A DNA stretch of 64,000 nucleotides, taken from Symbiodinium natans (taxonomy: Eukaryota; Sar; Dinophyceae; Suessiales; Symbiodiniaceae). Below are positions 21,126 through 32,839 of the stretch, piece by piece; within the stretch, counting starts at the first letter, position 1; the number at the start of each line of letters is the position of its first letter. The notes beneath the pieces are model-generated. The model made no database searches. It had not been told where the DNA came from and worked only from the letters and a program-made list of their open reading frames with translations. The DNA lies in NCBI GenBank assembly GCA_905221605.1, contig CAJNDS010000313.1:148978-212977 (forward strand). Direction: 5' to 3'. The position numbers and the translations under genes are program-made.

Positions 21126-23026
21126 CTGGATACCCGACAAGCCACCAGCAAAGCTCGGTGCCGGAATGGCAAATATGCTACCTCAGCCCCGGCATGCAGA
21201 TCATGGGCATCAAATGCAGGTTTAAATAAGGGAGGTTCAAAAGGGACCCCCAAATAGCAGGATTCCCTTATAATAAAGACCCCAATAAGGTACCTCTAAT
21301 TTGGGAAACCCCCAAATGGTTCTGGTGAGATGTCCATTGTTCCATGAGTTGTCTGTTGGATCTGCGCTGCTCACTTCCCACCACGGATTGGCTTTCACTT
21401 TGATGAGGGTGCTCACCTCTGGACTATGATGCCTTCTGCTTTCTCTGCTCTAGTCGGCCAGGTTCTTGCACAGCATTGAATGCCTTGCCGCATCTTCAAT
21501 TGAAAGGCCGTCACAGCTTCTTGACCACTGTCTCTTGTCTATTGTAGGCAGCATGGCGTCTTGTCATTTGGGAGCCTGGGTGGTCGGATGGTCAAGTTCG
21601 GCTACTTGTAGGGGCTCAGCCAGGCCTTTGGGTTCATCCTTGAACGATGCGTCTCATGAGGGCACACCTCTAGAGGAAATCTGCCTTGTTGCCGTATAGC
21701 GGCTCTTGGTCATTCATCAGCGTCGCCCTCACATTTTGTCCTATGCCCTATGCCGTGCCAACATGTTGCCATGCCAGTTCTTTTCAGGCGCGCGATGGGC
21801 ACGTGTAAGGTAGGTTACCACTCGCCACGTGATGCTAAGAACCAAAAGAGGTGTGGGACAAAGGGTCTCCTACGGTAACGACCTGAAGTTCTCGCTGTCC
21901 TAGACTCCCCCCCGGCTCTCAGATGCTCTGAGGACCCTGCCGTCGGAACTGCGATAAACACGATAAGCTGCAGCCTCGAACAAAACTGACACCCGCCCAA
22001 GAATGTGCCGACTATGTTCGAGGAATTCCTGGATGGTCTCAGCCCCGGGCCCTCCGCAACAGTACCCATCCCGAGGCCTTGAGGAAACAAGCGCTTGCAA
22101 GCACATACCAGCAACTTAACGGCAGCTCATGTCGTTCGGAAGCTTGAAACATTGTCGCGAGTTGGCAAGACCAATGTAATGCCATGCGCGGCAAGACATG
22201 TCTCTGCACTCAAACCATGCTCCAATTTTTACCTCACGCATCCTTGAACTCCCTTCCCCCTTGGCTGGCCTCCGCAATCGCTGGCTCGCGGGCCTTGGGA
22301 GTTTGGTGTGTATTGCTTGGGTGTTTGGGATTATTGCTTGGGTTTGGGTGAATAGATTTGTTTGGGGATGGTGTCAAGGGATTTGCTGAGGGTTGTTTCA
22401 CGTGGCTTTGTCAAGTGGAGTTTGGGAGCCATGGTGAAACGTGAAGGAGGGTCAGGATGCGAGGTCTGGGGTTGAAGGGTCTGTTGTACGCATTTTAGCA
22501 CGACCACTCCTCCCCAGCCGACGAGTTCCCACCCGACAGGTCATCCAGCCCACTCTGGAGAATCAGACACAGCTTCCTCAGAACAGCAACATGATTCCTG
22601 ATATTCCTGCCTCCGGAGGCTTCAAGGCACTTGGAAGCAGTTGACCGAGGAGATCCTCTGCAACTGCGCGCATGTTCAAGGGCATCTTGCACCTCCAACC
22701 GCATCGCCCAAGCGAAGTTACAAGGTGTAAACGGCGGAGCTCCTTGAGACCGCTCAGGGGTGGCTCCGGCACCTGAAGGCTGAGGCGGCTGAGGTTTTGG
22801 AGAGATCTTTGAGCGGATGGGGCTGAACCCGTCCCCCCTTGGGCCGCTGCGTACTCGCCACCTACTCGGAGCGCTTTGAAACTTTGGAAGGGCGAGCGCG
22901 AGGCGCCGCGAAGCGCCGCGAAGCGGAAGCATCGCGAAGCCCACGGCAACAAGCGCACTGCAAAGACACCGCCTTTCTGCAGGCTGAGTGTGTCCCAGTA
23001 GTCTCGCTGACGAAGGACCTACCGAT

Positions 23027-23093
23027 GGAAATGAAGAGAGAGAGAAAGAGAGAGAGAGGGGGGGGGGGAGAGAGAGAGAGAGAGAGAGAGAGG
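23027..23093. repeat. (GA)n microsatellite
   Basis: A purine tract of GA units with a G-run in the middle. The Arg/Glu repeats in the plus frames here are by-products. Confidence 0.95.
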
Positions 23094-23459
23094 AGTCAGA
23101 GAGAGGTGCAACCGAGTCCAACCCGCTCCAACAACTCGCCGAACTCTTCTTTTGCGGCTGTGCAAGTGGCCTTGGCGCTACGCTCGTCGATCTCGTACTC
23201 GGACACCTTTCACGCTATGAAGGATCAGAGTTAGCATAATGATTGCAGTGAGCACAGATCTGAACTGAGAGAGACAAGGGCCTGGCTCCGCTGAACAGAG
23301 CCCGAGGCTTCCAGGGCAGCAGCTTAAAGACAAAGCCTTGTCGCAGGCCGCAACTGAGACGACCTCCATTGCTCCGACGCCAATCGTCGATCTCTCCGAG
23401 GCTCCATCCCAAAGTCCAGCGTGTGCGGAGACGCGTAGGCTGCTGCCCAGGAACCTCCC

Positions 23460-23610
23460 CCGTAGCTTTGTAGCTTTGAGCTGCTTTTTGGATGGCTTTG
23501 GCGCATGGCAGCACCTCCTCCACACTGTGTAGGTCGATGAAACCATCCGAGAAGAGCAGGTTCCTGGAAGCTCTGATGGTAGACTCTGCATGTTGTGCGC
23601 TTCGATGCAA
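23460..23610 (-). CDS. Isolated exon candidate, unknown
   Basis: The minus strand reads FSDGFIDLHSVEEVLPCAKA then IQKAAQSYKATGEVPG, soluble and mostly helical in character. There is no clear start, stop or partner exon. Function unknown. Confidence 0.25.
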
Positions 23611-26529
23611 AGATGCTGTAGTAGGCTTATTCTTGAATCTGAACCAGCAGCCTGCTATGTCTGAGGAGGTGGCCCTACGAAGCTGTCTCCAGACAACATC
23701 TCAACGTTTGCCTTGTAGCTTGCCTTGCAAAAGAGTTCAACATTTGCCTGCTCTGCACGCAAACTCGGCAAAATTTGGGCAAGCTTGCCTTGCCAGAGAG
23801 GTCGTTCAAAGGGTCCTTGAAGGAGACGTCCTGGACGGGTGGAGGTGGATGCTCTCTTGACACTTCGTTTTGCCGACTGGCTCGCAGCCGGTAGCAGCAC
23901 AGACAAAGACAAAAACAGAAAAAGAAACGACCCGTGGCAGACAGTGAGCGCGCACGGTCCTCTTCGTAAAACTCGGCCTGCAACTTGCTGCCATGGAAAG
24001 GTGCACACAGCCAGCGATCTTATGCGATCGCGATTTGCTCCCCTCACGATGTGCATGGGAGTGCACATCAGACCGTCGACCCAGTTGGGCCGGGACTTAA
24101 GAAGATGTAAGCAGTACAAAGTAGGGACAGGAGTTGAACCGATAGGTGATTCATTTCAGTTCCAAGCTTCCGAACCTTCGATTTCGGCCTACATCTCCAA
24201 TCCAAACTAGCACTGGGAAAAGAAAAGATGTCGTGTTGTTGGACCTTGTTCAAGCTTCACACCGCAAAGAATACGGTCGGGTTCATCAGGCAACATACAT
24301 AACATTTCTACTACGACTACGACGTACGACGAAGAGGCGATTGTACATCCTCTCGTCTGCCCTTAACAGCCACTCTCTGGGCCGCAGCTCGGCCTTGCGA
24401 AAACAAAACCAGAGCACCGCCGCTGCCACGCCATCGGACGGGGAGGGGGGGGGGGTTGATGGGGGGCAATGGGCGGGCTGCGACCTTTCAATGCCTCCGC
24501 ATTCTGCCCTGTCGTTTGTTGCTGGGGCTTTTGCTTCTCTCGTCGGTCAAGTTGGGGAAGTATTTTGCTGTTGTGCTTAGCTTTCCTCCCTTCTTCGTGG
24601 GCAGGCTCAGCGCTGTCAGACGAAAGCACAGCGACGGAAAACCTTGCAGCTCCGTTTAAGCTGCAGTTGAGCTGCTTCCAGGCCTCAAAGGGTCGGAAAA
24701 AGCTTCGATACTCACGGGCCTCAGTCCACATCGTCAAGACAAGGGCGATGAGCTGCAGCCGGAACAGTTGTCAGCTGCAGCCGAAGCACGAGGCACTCCT
24801 TCAGCGCCTCCACCAAACACATCCAAAGAGAAAAAACTGAGCAAAGGCAAAGGCCTCCCTCGTTGCTCCATTGGCCGCTTCTCAGGTACCCCCTCCCCCC
24901 CTCACCTCACGCTTCTGCTGGAAGTCGCATCGACGGGCCACCCCTGCAACCAATGCTCGAAGAACTGTTGCGAGCTGTTGTGAGCAGTTGCAAGCCGAGT
25001 CGAGCCCGAGATAACCCGAGATGGTGCCTGGTTGGCGGCTATGGCGGCTACTGACACCTCGCACCACGAAGGCCGAAGTGCCTTGGCCAGCCTCGGTGCC
25101 AGGAAGGCATGGAATGAGCCCAATGAGCCCATTGATATGGCGCCACAAGCAAGAAAAGCAACAGCGCAACAGCTACTGATGAGCGATCCTCGGCGCTGGC
25201 ACACGACCAGCGAGGGCGGCCCATGGGCCTGCACAGCACGGCCCTACTCAGGCCCTGCTCGTCGATCTGAGCGCATGGTACCGCAACTTGGCGCGACAAC
25301 ACTGCCTCTCGAGGACCAGAACCATCGCCAAGATCAGCAGAACCCTGCGCAACCGACGCCAGATTGAAAGGCACCAGTTGGAATCGGCAAACTCAAGACT
25401 TGTGGATCTTCACCCTCTGCCAGATGGGGAGTACTTCCAGCAATCGATTTACGAAAACCCGCTTCTGAGAGGGGAATCCAACACGCCTTTCAACATTCCT
25501 CGCTTTGCAGCGGCCCATTGCGTTCGACTGGAAGCACACTATCACTATCTTCGCTCACCACTTTCGGACTGCGATCCACGTCAAAAAAAGGGTATGTTGT
25601 TGGCGTCTGGCTTTGAGCGTTGCAGCGTCTGACATGGCCTCTTGCTGCGAACCAACGAGCAAAGTTTGCTTGAGCATCGTTCAAGCATGCCCTGCAAAGA
25701 AGTTGCACTTTGATGCCGGCACCTGCATACACGTGGGGGCTCGTTGGTGCTGCCGTCAGATGCTGGGTTTGCTTAGTGCGGAGGCCCTGCCTTGGGTCCT
25801 TGCCACACAAAGAGAAGTGTAGAAGCAGAAATCCAAAACAGCCCGTCTTCTCAGTATCCATCCAAGAATGTTCCAGGCCCGCATATCTTCCCGGTAGCTC
25901 ATTGGAGAACTATTCGACACCACGAAACAAGCTTTTGAAACAACAGTGGCAACAGCTGCGCGGGGGGGACCCGCAGCAAGTGGTGCCATCAAGGTCGTCA
26001 TCAAGACCGGCGTTTGCCACCAAGCGATACGGAAAGATCAGTGATGACAGTGAAACAAGCCAATGATTCCTAACATACCTGTAGGCTTCATGTTGCTACG
26101 AGTGTGAAACACCAAGCCTCACTGCAACCAACAAAGCCGAAATGGCTCTAGCAAGCCGTTAATAAATGTGCTTTTCATACAGGGTGTCGGACAATCGCCT
26201 GAAGGTCTTCTTTCTTGCCAGCAGTCGGGACCTTAGAGCACGACACAGGCGAAGCCCTTCTCACAGCAGTGTGTGCCATGTAATTAATCAGTTATACTCT
26301 GCGAATCATGTGATCCAGTGGGGCATAACGAGACCTACTTTGTTCGGAACTCAAATGCTCGCAGTCTGCAGTACGGCAGCGCCCCTCTTTTGAGCCTCTT
26401 CTGAGCTCAGTCCCACGTCCCCGATGAGTGCCAACCAGATTGTGGCCACTCTGCATCATAAGCACTCGGCAGCTACATGCGTCATGTGAAGGCGTGCCCA
26501 GGCTTGGACAGCTTGGACAAATCAGTTCA

Positions 26530-26700
26530 AGGACGTCCCAATGCAGTGAACGTCTTTCAAGTACATCTCGATTGGCTTGACGTATGCCCCCTTATCCTCA
26601 GTTGCAGACTTGGAAAGGCTCGGGTCTACGACCGCAAGGAAAGAGCGACGAATCCGCTTCAGCTCAGTTGGCCTCAAGGATCCTCTAAACACTGACACTG
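26530..26700 (-). CDS. Exon candidate downstream of the RCC1-like gene, unknown
   Basis: The minus strand reads RPTELKRIRRSFLAVVDPSL then KGAYVKPIEMYLKDVHCIGT. It is a charged, soluble fragment lying 3' of the RCC1-like gene on the same strand. It does not continue the RCC1 repeats, so it may be a C-terminal exon of that gene or a separate gene. Confidence 0.25.
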
Positions 26701-26782
26701 CAGACCCTCGCTCCAAACAACCCCGCCCGAAAAGCAGTTCAGTGTGCGGATACATCTCTGCTACCGAGCATCAGAGTTGCCC

Positions 26783-28543
26783 CAGGTGACCACACTACCG
26801 TCCGCTCGGATGGCTAGGAAGGCACCCGATGAAGCCTCAATCTGCTGCACGTCTCGCAGCTTGTCCTTGGACGTTGGAAACTGCCTCTGCTGCACATTCC
26901 ATGATCTCAGAACACACGGACGGTCCTGAAGCGCTGTGCTATCACCACCTTCCACTCCGTTGCCCCATGTCACCTCAGAATTCACGCTTCGAGTCCAGCG
27001 GGCGCGGCAGGCTAGCTGCAAGCGAAACATTCAAGACGATGTTCATGTCACATGACTCGAATGACGTGAGTAGACATTGCGTTGCTACACTCTTCGATTA
27101 GATCTCGAGGCGGCCACCACACGCCCATCCGTTCGCAGGCCTGCAAACGCAAACTCGGTGGCCTTGACGAGGTTGATTTGCTGCTGGCTTTGTTGCTGGA
27201 GAACCGTGGCCATTTGTTGGTTTGCGGAGCCATAGGACCTCAGACCAACATAATTATGCTGAACCCCTCGACCACTGCGCTAAGCGGAACGCCCAAAGGC
27301 ACAAAAGACGCAAGAAACTGCTGGGCCGGGCACTCAGAACCCCAGGTGACCACCGTACCGTCTGCTCTCAGGGCTGCGAAGGCTCCGCGTGAGGCGGTGA
27401 TGCTGTGAACTCGGACCAGCTGGTCCTTAACTTTGGAGCAGTCCGCCCCAAAATCCTTGTCGCCCCAAGCGACCACACGCCCATCACTTCGTATCGCAGC
27501 GAAGGCTGCGCTCGACGCTTCGATTGAAACCACGTCTGTGAGTTGAGCCTGTATGTCAGTTCCCGGCTTGCCCCCGCAATCTTCCTTGCCCCAGGTGACC
27601 ACGATGCCGTCACCCCGGATGGCAGCAAAAGCAAAGTCATTGCCGGTGATCACGCGGACATCCTGCAGCTCCTTCCGTACCTCCTGGCAGTCGCCGCCGT
27701 AGCGCCTGTCACCCCAGGTCTCTACAAATCCATCTTGGCAAATCGCCGCCAAGGCAAAGGCTGTCGCCGAAATCGAGCTTACGTTCAGCAATCTTTGGGA
27801 CACGGCGTTGCTGTCAGCGCCGGCACCTGAATCGCCCCAGGTGACGACGCGCCCATCGTGGCGCAGCGCTGCGAAGGCGCTCTGTGACGCCTGAAGGCTT
27901 ACGACATCTTGCAGGTGCGAGCTCATTCCACCTCGACCTCCTCGAAGAGGATCACCCCAAGTTACAACCTGTCCATCCTTGCGTAGAGCTGCAAAAGCTC
28001 GCGAGGTAGCCTTGACGGTCTGCACCTTCGTGAGATTCTGATACACGGAGCTGCTGTCACCACCTGACTGTGCATCTCCCCAGGTCACCACTGTGCCATC
28101 GCCGCGGACGAGTGCAAAGGCCGCATTTCGCCGGCTGCAGCCCACGGGCACCTGCCTCACCGTGGCGCTCAGCGTCACGCCGTCCCGTACGCCGGCTTCC
28201 GAAAGTGTCGCCTCCTGCAAACAAAAACACAGAAGGTTTTCTCTGATGTCAAAGCTTCCTTCAACAAAGCTCTCCAAGATGTTCTCGCGAGCCCATGTTC
28301 TCATGATGGAAACCCCTCACCAACAAAGAAAAAAGACCTTTCTTAAGAAAAGAGGTCTCTTCTCTTCTGCTGGGCTTGAGGGGGACCCGGGGGCCTCCCC
28401 CGCGCGCACGCGCGCCCGAGTTCGTTGTCCAGTGTGACACTTCAGGGTTCCCTGTTGGTCCCCATACTTTGGGTTGTGATACTTTGATGGTTGGCTGCTT
28501 TCCCCGTGAAGTACAGGCCCCAAACCCACCTAAGAAAAGAGGT

Positions 28544-28592
<49 letters not shown>

Positions 28593-28893
28593 AGATGTTG
28601 AGCCCAGGAGTCCTCATCAAGCGGGGTCGCATTGGGAGCACCTTGGGGATTCTGTAACACCAAGCCGCCCAATGGGATCTTCAACTCCTTCGCAGCCTTC
28701 GTTCGAAGATCTTGAACCTAAGAGGCTCGGTTCGTGTCTTCTATGCAACCTGCCATGAACCACCAATACTACCAGAATTCACACGGTCTGCTGTGCTAGG
28801 CCAGGGCGCCGAGGTCTCTGGAGTGGCTTGCAACTTTGCGCTGCGGCCGCTCATCAACGATACGGTCACTGAAATCGGCACTGGCGCCGCCAT
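26783..28893 (-). CDS. Ubiquitin-like plus RCC1-repeat protein (HERC/RCC1-like)
   Basis: The proposed start is the ATG at 28893-28891 (MAAPVPISVTVSLMSGRSAK), which resembles the first strands of a ubiquitin-like fold. A candidate middle exon lies near 28690-28640 (ELKIPLGGLVLQ). The main exon, 28214-27341, opens with ATLSEAGVRDGVTLSATV, like the end of the same fold. Seven repeats of about 40 residues then follow, each with FAAIRxDGxVVTWGDxxxGG and QLxxVxxIxAT. Later exons at about 27210-27118, 26973-26926 and 26865-26783 add three more (AFAGLRTDGRV, VTWGNGVEGGDS, AFLAIRADGSVVTWG). The pattern is that of divergent RCC1/HERC-type propeller blades, which usually bind proteins or chromatin. No HECT ligase domain is visible. 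The end (TAG near 26783, or a GT donor there) is unsure. Confident for the repeats, moderate for the ubiquitin-like part. Confidence 0.7.
26866..26925 (-). other. 60-nt in-frame insert or GA-AG mini-intron
   Basis: Between STALQ and KLRDVQQIEASS the repeat pattern of the RCC1-like protein is interrupted by 20 in-frame codons. The segment begins GACCGT after CAG and ends CAAG before GACAAG. Removing it restores the expected blade spacing. It is either a very short GA-AG intron or an extra loop; being a multiple of three, the frame does not decide. Confidence 0.45.
28550..28590. repeat. (CT)n microsatellite in an intron
   Basis: A CT run in the 5' intron region of the RCC1-like gene. The 14-mer TAAGAAAAGAGGTC occurs just before it (28531-28544) and again at 28344-28357, each time followed by pyrimidine-rich sequence. 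Confidence 0.9.
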
Positions 28894-29370
28894 TGCAGCC
28901 CAGACAGAGTCAGGCTACTAGCGACCAAACAACACAAATGAAGAGCACCAAGTGCAACTAGAATTGTGAACAATTCTTTTTCAGAAAAGAATACTTTCTT
29001 CGGCGATTATAGGCGATCCTGCGCGATGTACATGTAGTGACGTGCAGTGCTTCATGGGAGGTTTGCTCAGATGGGTCAGGGCTTTTGCGCTTGGGAACGT
29101 CGGAGTCGCATGCGGCCTGAACTTTCATGACGCCCACAGAGGGGCATGCGCTCTGCACGTCATGTCGACTGGGGGTTCGCACATACCATTGAACAGCTTG
29201 GAGAGCAAGCTTCCGACAACTTGTTGATGCTGCACCTGGCCCAAAACTCTATACTAAGCATGCTTGAAGGATTGATGGTGAACATGTCTTTGCCGGCCCT
29301 CATATGCCCTTCCCCGGCCTGTCAACTACGCCAGGCAGCCAGGATCTGGATGACCGAAGAAAGCAGAGCC
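28894..29370. other. Spacer between RCC1-like gene and tandem array
   Basis: About 480 bases without a supported gene. This is the 5' flank of the RCC1-like gene. I found no promoter motif; none is expected, since dinoflagellate promoters are poorly defined. Confidence 0.4.
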
Positions 29371-29423
29371 GGAGGTTTTGGGTGCGTGCTGCAACTCATC
29401 CGACTTCATGCAAATCCTTCCGG

Positions 29424-30363
29424 CTACTTTCCGCGGCCGCAGCACAGCGTCTGCTGCAGAGAGTTGCAGACAGCAAGCCACCAGTCGCCTATGGGCGTGG
29501 AACCTGGAGAAGGCTGTCGCGTGGGCTTTGCTGGGCCTGAGACTTCGGCTGCCCTAGGCACTGGTTTTGTTGCAAGCCACGCAGCCACGGAGGGAAGCTG
29601 GGCGAATGCACAGACTGGGGGCCCGGGCTCGTCAAGTTGAGGCTGGTCTGGGGTCACCGAGTGTGGCTGGGCAACTGGAGCCTGGGCTGGGGGCACCAAG
29701 CGTTGTGTCATACAGGCGTTGCCGCCAGCCATGTGCCCACGGAGGGCAAATGGGCAAACAAAGGATTTGTTGCGGCCGCCCTGGGGTTTGGAAATCATTC
29801 GTCAATTGCTGCCGATGCGCTCACAGGCGGCGTTGCTGCAAGCCACGTGCCCACTGAGGGGAGCTGGGCGAATAACTTTGAGGAGGTGTCATTTGCCCCT
29901 TGGTCTGCAGGCTCTGGGCGCTCTGGTGGATTTACATGCTCTCCGATGTGCCCGTCAACTGCACGGAGGCGGGCCAGGGTGTGCTCCACCACCCACTGGG
30001 TGGCTGATTTCTCGCCGGGTTCTTGGCGGTTGCAACTGTCCTGGGGACAGACCCGGAGGCCATCCATCTGCCGTTTGCAGGGTGGATCACGCTTGCAAAG
30101 TTTGTAAGCGTGATCCACCCTGCAAACGGCAGATGGATACTCGCGAAGCACCTTTGCCCAGCCTGTGCCCACTCCGCTTTCTCCCTCTCGAACCTGCCAG
30201 GCGCGAACAAGGGAAGGAGAGCAACAATGCACACAAGCAACACTTCACTATTCATGTGGCTGCTCGACCTCGTTCTTCTTGGCTGCTTTGCGTCCTTCGG
30301 CTGCAAGCTCCTGCAAACGGGAATCCACACAACTAACAATAGCCACGCCCCAACTTTTCCCAA
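29424..30363 (-). pseudogene. Array copy 1: degenerate SH3b-like/LPSVGTWL gene
   Basis: This outermost copy starts like the others (MGKVGAWLLLVVW at 30363) but is shifted soon after the hydrophobic leader. It lacks the core of the SH3b-like domain: the KVRASKSKGSEVVGNL segment of other copies is missing. In its place is an inverted duplication, with arms 30062-30094 and 30106-30138, of the segment encoding HLPFAGWITL. The Pro/Ala-rich C-terminal part survives in another frame (29798-29424) with more substitutions than in any other copy. Its position at the array end and its divergence fit a decayed edge copy. Confidence 0.75.
30062..30138. repeat. Inverted repeat, 33-bp perfect arms, 11-bp loop
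   Basis: Left arm 30062-30094 starts ATCCATCTGCCGTTTGCAGG. Right arm 30106-30138 is its exact reverse complement. The right arm matches the normal orientation in the other copies, so the left arm is an inverted copy. It lies inside gene copy 1 at the point where the SH3b-like coding segment is lost. Confidence 0.95.
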
Positions 30364-30959
30364 GTACCTCAGGGCGAGACCACGTCAGACCCTAAGGATC
30401 AGTCATGGTCAGTCCTCTAAGCGCTGCACTTGCAGCATCTGCTGCTTGCCACCCACAGTCTGGCGGCCGAGGAGGCGCGGATCTGCCCCATCAGCGCGGC
30501 AGACGGACGTAGCTGGGCCCTTGCGATCCATGGCTGAGGCTCAAGTCGAAGGTTCTGTTGGGCCTGAAGTCTCTGACATACTGATTCTTACGCTGTGGAA
30601 GTGTGCCTGCAGAGTGCCGGCCAGAGACTGCTGATGCGACCAAGCACTACCAATTTACAAGAAGTTCTCGCAGTCAGGTGGCTCGGATGGCTGAGAGCCT
30701 AAAGAAGAACGGCCAGATGTGGCGTGAGTGCTCTTCATGCAGGTACTGAGAACAACCAGTTCGGTCTGACTGCACTCAGTGCTCCGCATCTTCGGATTCG
30801 GTGAAACTGCATGGCATCGTGGAACAGCTTTTTCTCGGATCTTCAACGCAGATACTGTAATCGGCACCGCCAGCACTTCCATCGTGGCTGAGCTTTCAAT
30901 GGGTGCGGAGGTTTTGGGTGCGTGTTGCACTCCATCCGACTTCATGCAAAGCCTTCCGG

Positions 30960-32237
30960 CTACTTTCCACGGCCGCAGCACAGCGTCTGCTGCAGAGAGT
31001 TGCAGAAAGCAAGCCACCAGACGCCTGTGGGCGTGGAACCTGGAGAAGGCTGTCGTGTGGGCTCTGCTGGGTCTGAAACTTCGGCTGCAACTTGCGCAGG
31101 CTTTGCCGCAAGCCACGTAGCCACAGAGGGAAGATGGGTGAACGCACTGGCTGGGCGCACGTACTGGGCCAGCGGAGGCTCGGTGTGGGCTACCGAGTGC
31201 GGCTGAGCAAATGCAGCCTGGGCTGGGGCCAGCCATGTGCCCACGGAAGGCAATTGCACAAACAAGGGATTTGTTGGGGCCACCCTGGGGTTTGGAAATC
31301 CTTCGTCAATTGCTGCCAATGCACTCACGGGCGGCGTTGCTGCAAGCCACGTGCCCACTGAGGGGAGCTGGGCGAATAACTTTGAAGTGGTGTCCATTGC
31401 CCCTTGGTCTGCAGGCTCTGGGCACTCTGGCGGATGTACAGGCATTTCGGAGGGCATGGACCACGTAGCCACGGAGGGAAGATGGCTGAACGCACAGGCT
31501 GGGCGCACGGACTGGGCCAGTGGAGGCTCGGTGTGGGCTACCGAGTGCGGCTGAGCAAATGCAGCCAAGCGTTGTGCCATAGAGGCATTTGCCACCAATG
31601 CACTCACGGGCGGCGTTGCTGCAAGCCACGTGCCCACTGAGGGGAGCTGGGCGACAAACTTTGAAGTGGTGTCCATTGCCCCTTGGTCTGCAGGCTCTGG
31701 GCACTCTGGCGGATGTACAGGCATTTCGGAGGGCATGGACACACGCTCTCCGATGTGCCCGTCAGCTGGACGGAGGCGGGCCAGGGTGTGCTCCATGACC
31801 CACTGGGTGGCTGATTTCTCACCGGACCCTCGGCGGTTGCAACTGTCTTGTTCGAGGACAGGCCCGGAGGCCTTTGCAAGCGTAATCCATCCTGCAAACG
31901 GCAGATGGATACGCGCAGCTTTCGAGGAGACCTCCTCCACAAGCACGCGGGCGCCCTCGTGCAGGTTACCAACCACTTCACTGCCCTTGCTCTTGGAGGC
32001 GCGCACCTTCGCCTCGCGCAGCACCTTTGCCCAGCCTATGCCCACTCCGCTTGCTCCCTCTCGAACCTGCCAGGCGCGAACAAACGAAAGGAGAGCAACA
32101 ATGCACACAAGCAACACTTCACTATTCATGTGGCTGCTCGACCTCGTTCTTCTTGGCTGCTTTGCGTCCTTCGGCTGCAAGCTCCTGCAAACGGGACTCC
32201 ACACAACTAACAATAACCACGCCCCAACTTTTCCCAA
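30960..32237 (-). CDS. Array copy 2: leader, SH3b-like domain, LPSVGTWL repeats (425 aa)
   Basis: An open frame of 425 codons. Residues 1-60 hold two hydrophobic runs (GAWLLLVVW; EVLLVCIVALLSFVRAW after Met37), read as a signal peptide or signal anchor. Residues 76-121 resemble a bacterial-type SH3 (SH3b) fold: KVRASKSKGSEVVGNLHEG, ARVLVEEVSSKAARI, FAGWITLA. The rest is Pro/Ala-rich, with two repeats carrying QLPSVGTWLAATPP, SHLPSVATW and a final THLPSVATWLAAKPA, ending CGRGK. The first repeat is shortened compared with other copies and carries SKFVAQLPS where others have SKLFAQLPS. SH3b domains usually bind peptides or polysaccharides. The repeat region matches no family I know. A secreted or surface-anchored protein is my inference. 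Confidence 0.7.
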   Translation of the reverse strand: MGKVGAWLLLVVWSPVCRSLQPKDAKQPRRTRSSSHMNSEVLLVCIVALLSFVRAWQVREGASGVGIGWAKVLREAKVRASKSKGSEVVGNLHEGARVLVEEVSSKAARIHLPFAGWITLAKASGPVLEQDSCNRRGSGEKSATQWVMEHTLARLRPADGHIGERVSMPSEMPVHPPECPEPADQGAMDTTSKFVAQLPSVGTWLAATPPVSALVANASMAQRLAAFAQPHSVAHTEPPLAQSVRPACAFSHLPSVATWSMPSEMPVHPPECPEPADQGAMDTTSKLFAQLPSVGTWLAATPPVSALAAIDEGFPNPRVAPTNPLFVQLPSVGTWLAPAQAAFAQPHSVAHTEPPLAQYVRPASAFTHLPSVATWLAAKPAQVAAEVSDPAEPTRQPSPGSTPTGVWWLAFCNSLQQTLCCGRGK

Positions 32238-32839
32238 GTACCTCAGATTGAGACCACGTCAGACCCTAAGGATCAGTCATGATCAGTCCTCTAAGCGCTG
32301 CACTTGCAGCATCTGCTGCTTGCCACCCACAGTCTGGCGGCCGAGGAGGCGCGGATCTGCCCCATCAGCGCGGCAGACGGACGTAGCTGGGCCCTTGCGA
32401 TCCATGGCTGAGGCTCAAGTCGAAGGTTCTGTTGGGCCTGAAGTCTCTGACATACTGACATGCGCTGTGGAAGTGTGCCTGCAGAGTGCCGGCCAGAGAC
32501 TGCTGATGCGACCAAGCACTACCAATTTACAAGAAGTTCTCGCAGTCAGGTGACTCGGATGGCTGAGAGCCTAAAGAAGAACGGCCAGATGTGGCGTGAG
32601 TACTCTTCATGCAGGTACTGAGAACAACCAGTTCAGTCTGACTGCACTCAGTGCTCCGCATCTTCGGATTCGGTGAAACTGCATGGCATGGTGGAAAGCT
32701 TTTTCTCGGATCTTCAACGCAGATACTGTAATCGGCACCGCCAGCACTTCATCGTGGCTGAGCTTTCAATGGGTGCGGAGGTTTTGGGATGTTTTGGGTG
32801 CGTGTTGCACTCCATCCGACTTCATGCAAAGCCTTCCGG

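Larger units (their letters stand above)
16530..26500. other. Gene-poor region with scattered exon candidates
   Basis: No recognisable domain was found in this 10 kb. Weak minus-strand candidates are listed separately at 20.99-21.12 and 23.46-23.61 kb. Another possible one lies near 20500-20400, where a hydrophobic stretch reads FRPAFLGVSVHVIHVLFYVS. Long open frames on plus at 17.3-18.3 kb are GC-rich and overlap equally long minus frames. I could not support any. Confidence 0.4.

Noticed and set aside
22839-23239. Arg/Glu-rich plus frames
   Set aside because: By-product of the (GA)n tract at 23027-23093.
30655-31236. 193-codon minus frame in the array spacer (SSATMEVLAVPITVSALKIR region)
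   Set aside because: A one-base difference (CTTCCATCG versus CTTCATCG) breaks this frame in most other units, so it is not conserved as coding.
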